Of a stretch of 43,421 nt of DNA, positions 42,166 to 43,421 are shown in pieces (the first letter of the stretch is position 1; each line of letters begins with the position of its first letter). Below the pieces are notes generated by a model. It saw nothing but the letters and a program-made list of their open reading frames with translations. It searched no databases and had not been told where the DNA came from. The translations under genes were made by a program, and so were the position numbers. This DNA comes from Aeromicrobium flavum (GTDB lineage: Bacteria; Actinomycetota; Actinomycetes; Propionibacteriales; Nocardioidaceae): contig NZ_BJZQ01000011.1 in the NCBI RefSeq assembly GCF_007992115.1, positions 1 through 43,421 of the forward strand, written 5' to 3'.

Positions 42166-42168
42166 GCT
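42163..42168 (+). promoter_or_regulatory. Leaderless-type -10 (TAGGCT) for ilvA, sharing the upstream stop codon
   Basis: TAGGCT begins with the TAG stop of the AI-2E family gene and is six bases from the GTG at 42175. Confidence 0.6.
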
Positions 42169-42174
42169 GAGCAC

Positions 42175-43365
42175 GTGGACCTCCACGACGCGCGCGAGGC
42201 GCGCAACCTGCTGCAGGGCGTCAGCGAAGTCACCCCGCTGACGCATTCGCGCTGGCTCGAGGCGCTCACCGGCCGCGACGTTCACCTCAAGTGCGAGAAC
42301 CTCCAGCGCGCGGGATCGTTCAAGATCCGCGGCGCCTACACGCGCATCGCCCGCCTCTCGGACGAGGAGCGCTCACGCGGCGTGGTCGCAGCCAGCGCCG
42401 GCAACCATGCGCAGGGCGTCGCGCTCGCGGCCAAGCAGCTCGGCGCCGCCGCGACGATCTTCATGCCGCACGGCGCCGCCCTGCCGAAGGTGCAGGCCAC
42501 GCGCGGCTACGGCGCCGAGGTGCGCTTCCACGGGTCGGGCGTCACCGAGGCGCTCGTCGCCGCCCAGGAGTTCGCCGACGAGACCGGCGCCACCTTGATC
42601 CACCCCTTCGACCATCCCGACATCGTCGCCGGACAGGCGACGGTCGGCCTCGAGATCGTCGAGCAGCTGCCCGAGGTGGCCACCATCCTCGTCCCGCTCG
42701 GCGGCGGGGGACTGACAGCGGGCATCGGCCTGCTGAAGTCCGAGCGGCCCGACCTGGTGATCGTGGGCGTGCAAGCCGAGGCGGCCGCGGCGTATCCCGA
42801 CTCGCTCGCCGAGGGCATGCCCGTCTCGGCCGACCTCGGGTCGACGATGGCCGACGGCATCGCCGTGGCGCGGCCCGGCGACGTGCCGTTCGACCTGATT
42901 CGCGAGCACCTCGACGAGGTCATCACCGTCTCGGAGGAGTCGATGAGCCAGGCGCTCATCGGCCTGCTGGAGCGCGCCAAGCTGCTCGTCGAGCCCGCCG
43001 GCGCCGTGGGCGTCGCGGCGCTGCTGGAGCACCCGGATCGGTTCGACGGCCCGATCGTGCCGGTGCTGTCCGGCGGCAACATCGACGCCCTGCTGCTGCT
43101 GGAGGTGATCCGCCACGGCCTCGCGTCGGGCGGGCGGTTCCTCATGTTCCGGGTCCGGATCTCCGACCGTCCCGGCGAGCTGATGCGCCTGTTGACCGCC
43201 CTGGCCGAGATGGACGTCAACATCCTCAACGTGCACCACGACCGTGGCTCCGAGGCGCTGGGCGTGCGCGAGGTCGAGGTGGCGCTGCAGGTCGCCACCC
43301 GCGGCACCGAGCACCGCGCCGACGTGTGGAAGCGCCTCGTCGAGCTCGGCTACGCGCCTCGCTGA
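42175..43365 (+). CDS. ilvA: Threonine ammonia-lyase (threonine dehydratase) with ACT-like domain
   Basis: A 396-residue PLP enzyme converting threonine to 2-oxobutyrate and ammonia, a first step toward isoleucine. CENLQRAGSFKIRGAY carries the PLP-binding Lys50, SAGNHAQGVALAAKQLG is the Asn loop, PLGGGGLTAG the glycine loop that binds PLP phosphate, and VEPAGAVGVAALL and PVLSGGNID complete the fold. The C-terminal 75 residues (FLMFRVRISDRPGELMRLL, VNILNVHHDRGS) form a single ACT domain. The roughly 400-residue length matches the short TdcB/IlvA form found in many actinobacteria, rather than the 500-residue E. coli IlvA. GTG at 42175 fits the leaderless promoter. Confidence 0.95.
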   Translation: MDLHDAREARNLLQGVSEVTPLTHSRWLEALTGRDVHLKCENLQRAGSFKIRGAYTRIARLSDEERSRGVVAASAGNHAQGVALAAKQLGAAATIFMPHGAALPKVQATRGYGAEVRFHGSGVTEALVAAQEFADETGATLIHPFDHPDIVAGQATVGLEIVEQLPEVATILVPLGGGGLTAGIGLLKSERPDLVIVGVQAEAAAAYPDSLAEGMPVSADLGSTMADGIAVARPGDVPFDLIREHLDEVITVSEESMSQALIGLLERAKLLVEPAGAVGVAALLEHPDRFDGPIVPVLSGGNIDALLLLEVIRHGLASGGRFLMFRVRISDRPGELMRLLTALAEMDVNILNVHHDRGSEALGVREVEVALQVATRGTEHRADVWKRLVELGYAPR

Positions 43366-43389
43366 GCGCCACCGCCCCGCGAGTGGCGC
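43366..43389 (+). terminator. Hairpin after ilvA
   Basis: GCGCCAC at 43366-43372 pairs with GTGGCGC at 43383-43389 over a ten-base loop, starting right after the ilvA stop. Confidence 0.45.
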
Positions 43390-43396
43390 AAAAAGG

Positions 43397-43419
43397 CCCG
43401 CCACTCGTCGAGTGGCGGG
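43397..43419 (-). terminator. Rho-independent terminator for a minus-strand gene beyond the window
   Basis: CCCGCCACT, loop CGTCG, AGTGGCGGG is a 9-bp perfect stem. On the minus strand it is followed by CC and five T residues (plus-strand AAAAA at 43390-43394), the only true T-tract terminator in the window. It implies a convergent minus-strand gene just past the end. Confidence 0.8.
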
Positions 43420-43421
43420 GG

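Overview
The window is high-GC (roughly 70% by eye), gene-dense DNA from an actinobacterium. The core order mfd - lipoprotein - mazG - eno - ftsB - DUF501 - ppx, frequent GTG starts, four-base stop/start overlaps and many leaderless-type promoters all fit. Protein styles (PKD and Ig-like secreted repeats, DUF1972 glycosyltransferase, LCP protein) suggest Propionibacteriales/Nocardioidaceae, possibly an Aeromicrobium-like genus. The genus is inference.

Layout. (1) 1-10.5 kb is the end of a surface-glycan locus: the C-terminal part of a secreted PKD/lectin-like protein built from 936-bp repeats, a Wzy-type polymerase/ligase, a membrane-anchored Ig-like protein, a three-gene glycosyltransferase operon, a divergent GT2, a methyltransferase-like protein, and a CDP-alcohol phosphotransferase/DUF1972 glycosyltransferase pair. 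(2) 10.6-28.4 kb is the actinobacterial core block from mfd to ppx, a hydroxyacid dehydrogenase and a tRNA. Three accessory modules interrupt it: a secreted beta-helix protein plus LCP ligase after mfd; an NCS1 permease plus isochorismatase-type hydrolase between mazG and eno; and a GtrA/GtrB/polytopic-protein trio between the DUF501 gene and ppx. (3) 28.4-35.2 kb holds housekeeping and small regulatory genes: DUF3052-like/trmB, DinB, PadR plus HAAS membrane protein, Bax-inhibitor-1 family, SGNH hydrolase, tyrosine phosphatase, pirin. (4) 35.2-39.2 kb holds a palindrome-controlled SDR/P450 operon, with a P450 resembling a CYP102 heme domain but lacking a reductase, and a secreted collagen-like protein with a CBM5/12-like insert and a tail-collar-like C-terminus. 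(5) 39.2-43.4 kb holds mug, an unknown gene, msrA, an AI-2E family transporter and ilvA.

The parts most worth a second look are: a tRNA with anticodon UAA but a short class-I variable loop, apparently transcribed from its own first base, in a window where I found no in-frame TTA codon; a genome-style pattern of TAnnnT, 5-7 nt, start codon (leaderless promoters), in three cases with the -10 TAG doubling as the upstream gene's stop codon or end; the collagen/CBM/collar protein with a 90-bp internal repeat; and the stacked dyads in front of the SDR/P450 operon. I saw no CRISPR array, insertion sequence, rRNA or prophage. No stretch over 300 bases lacks a gene.
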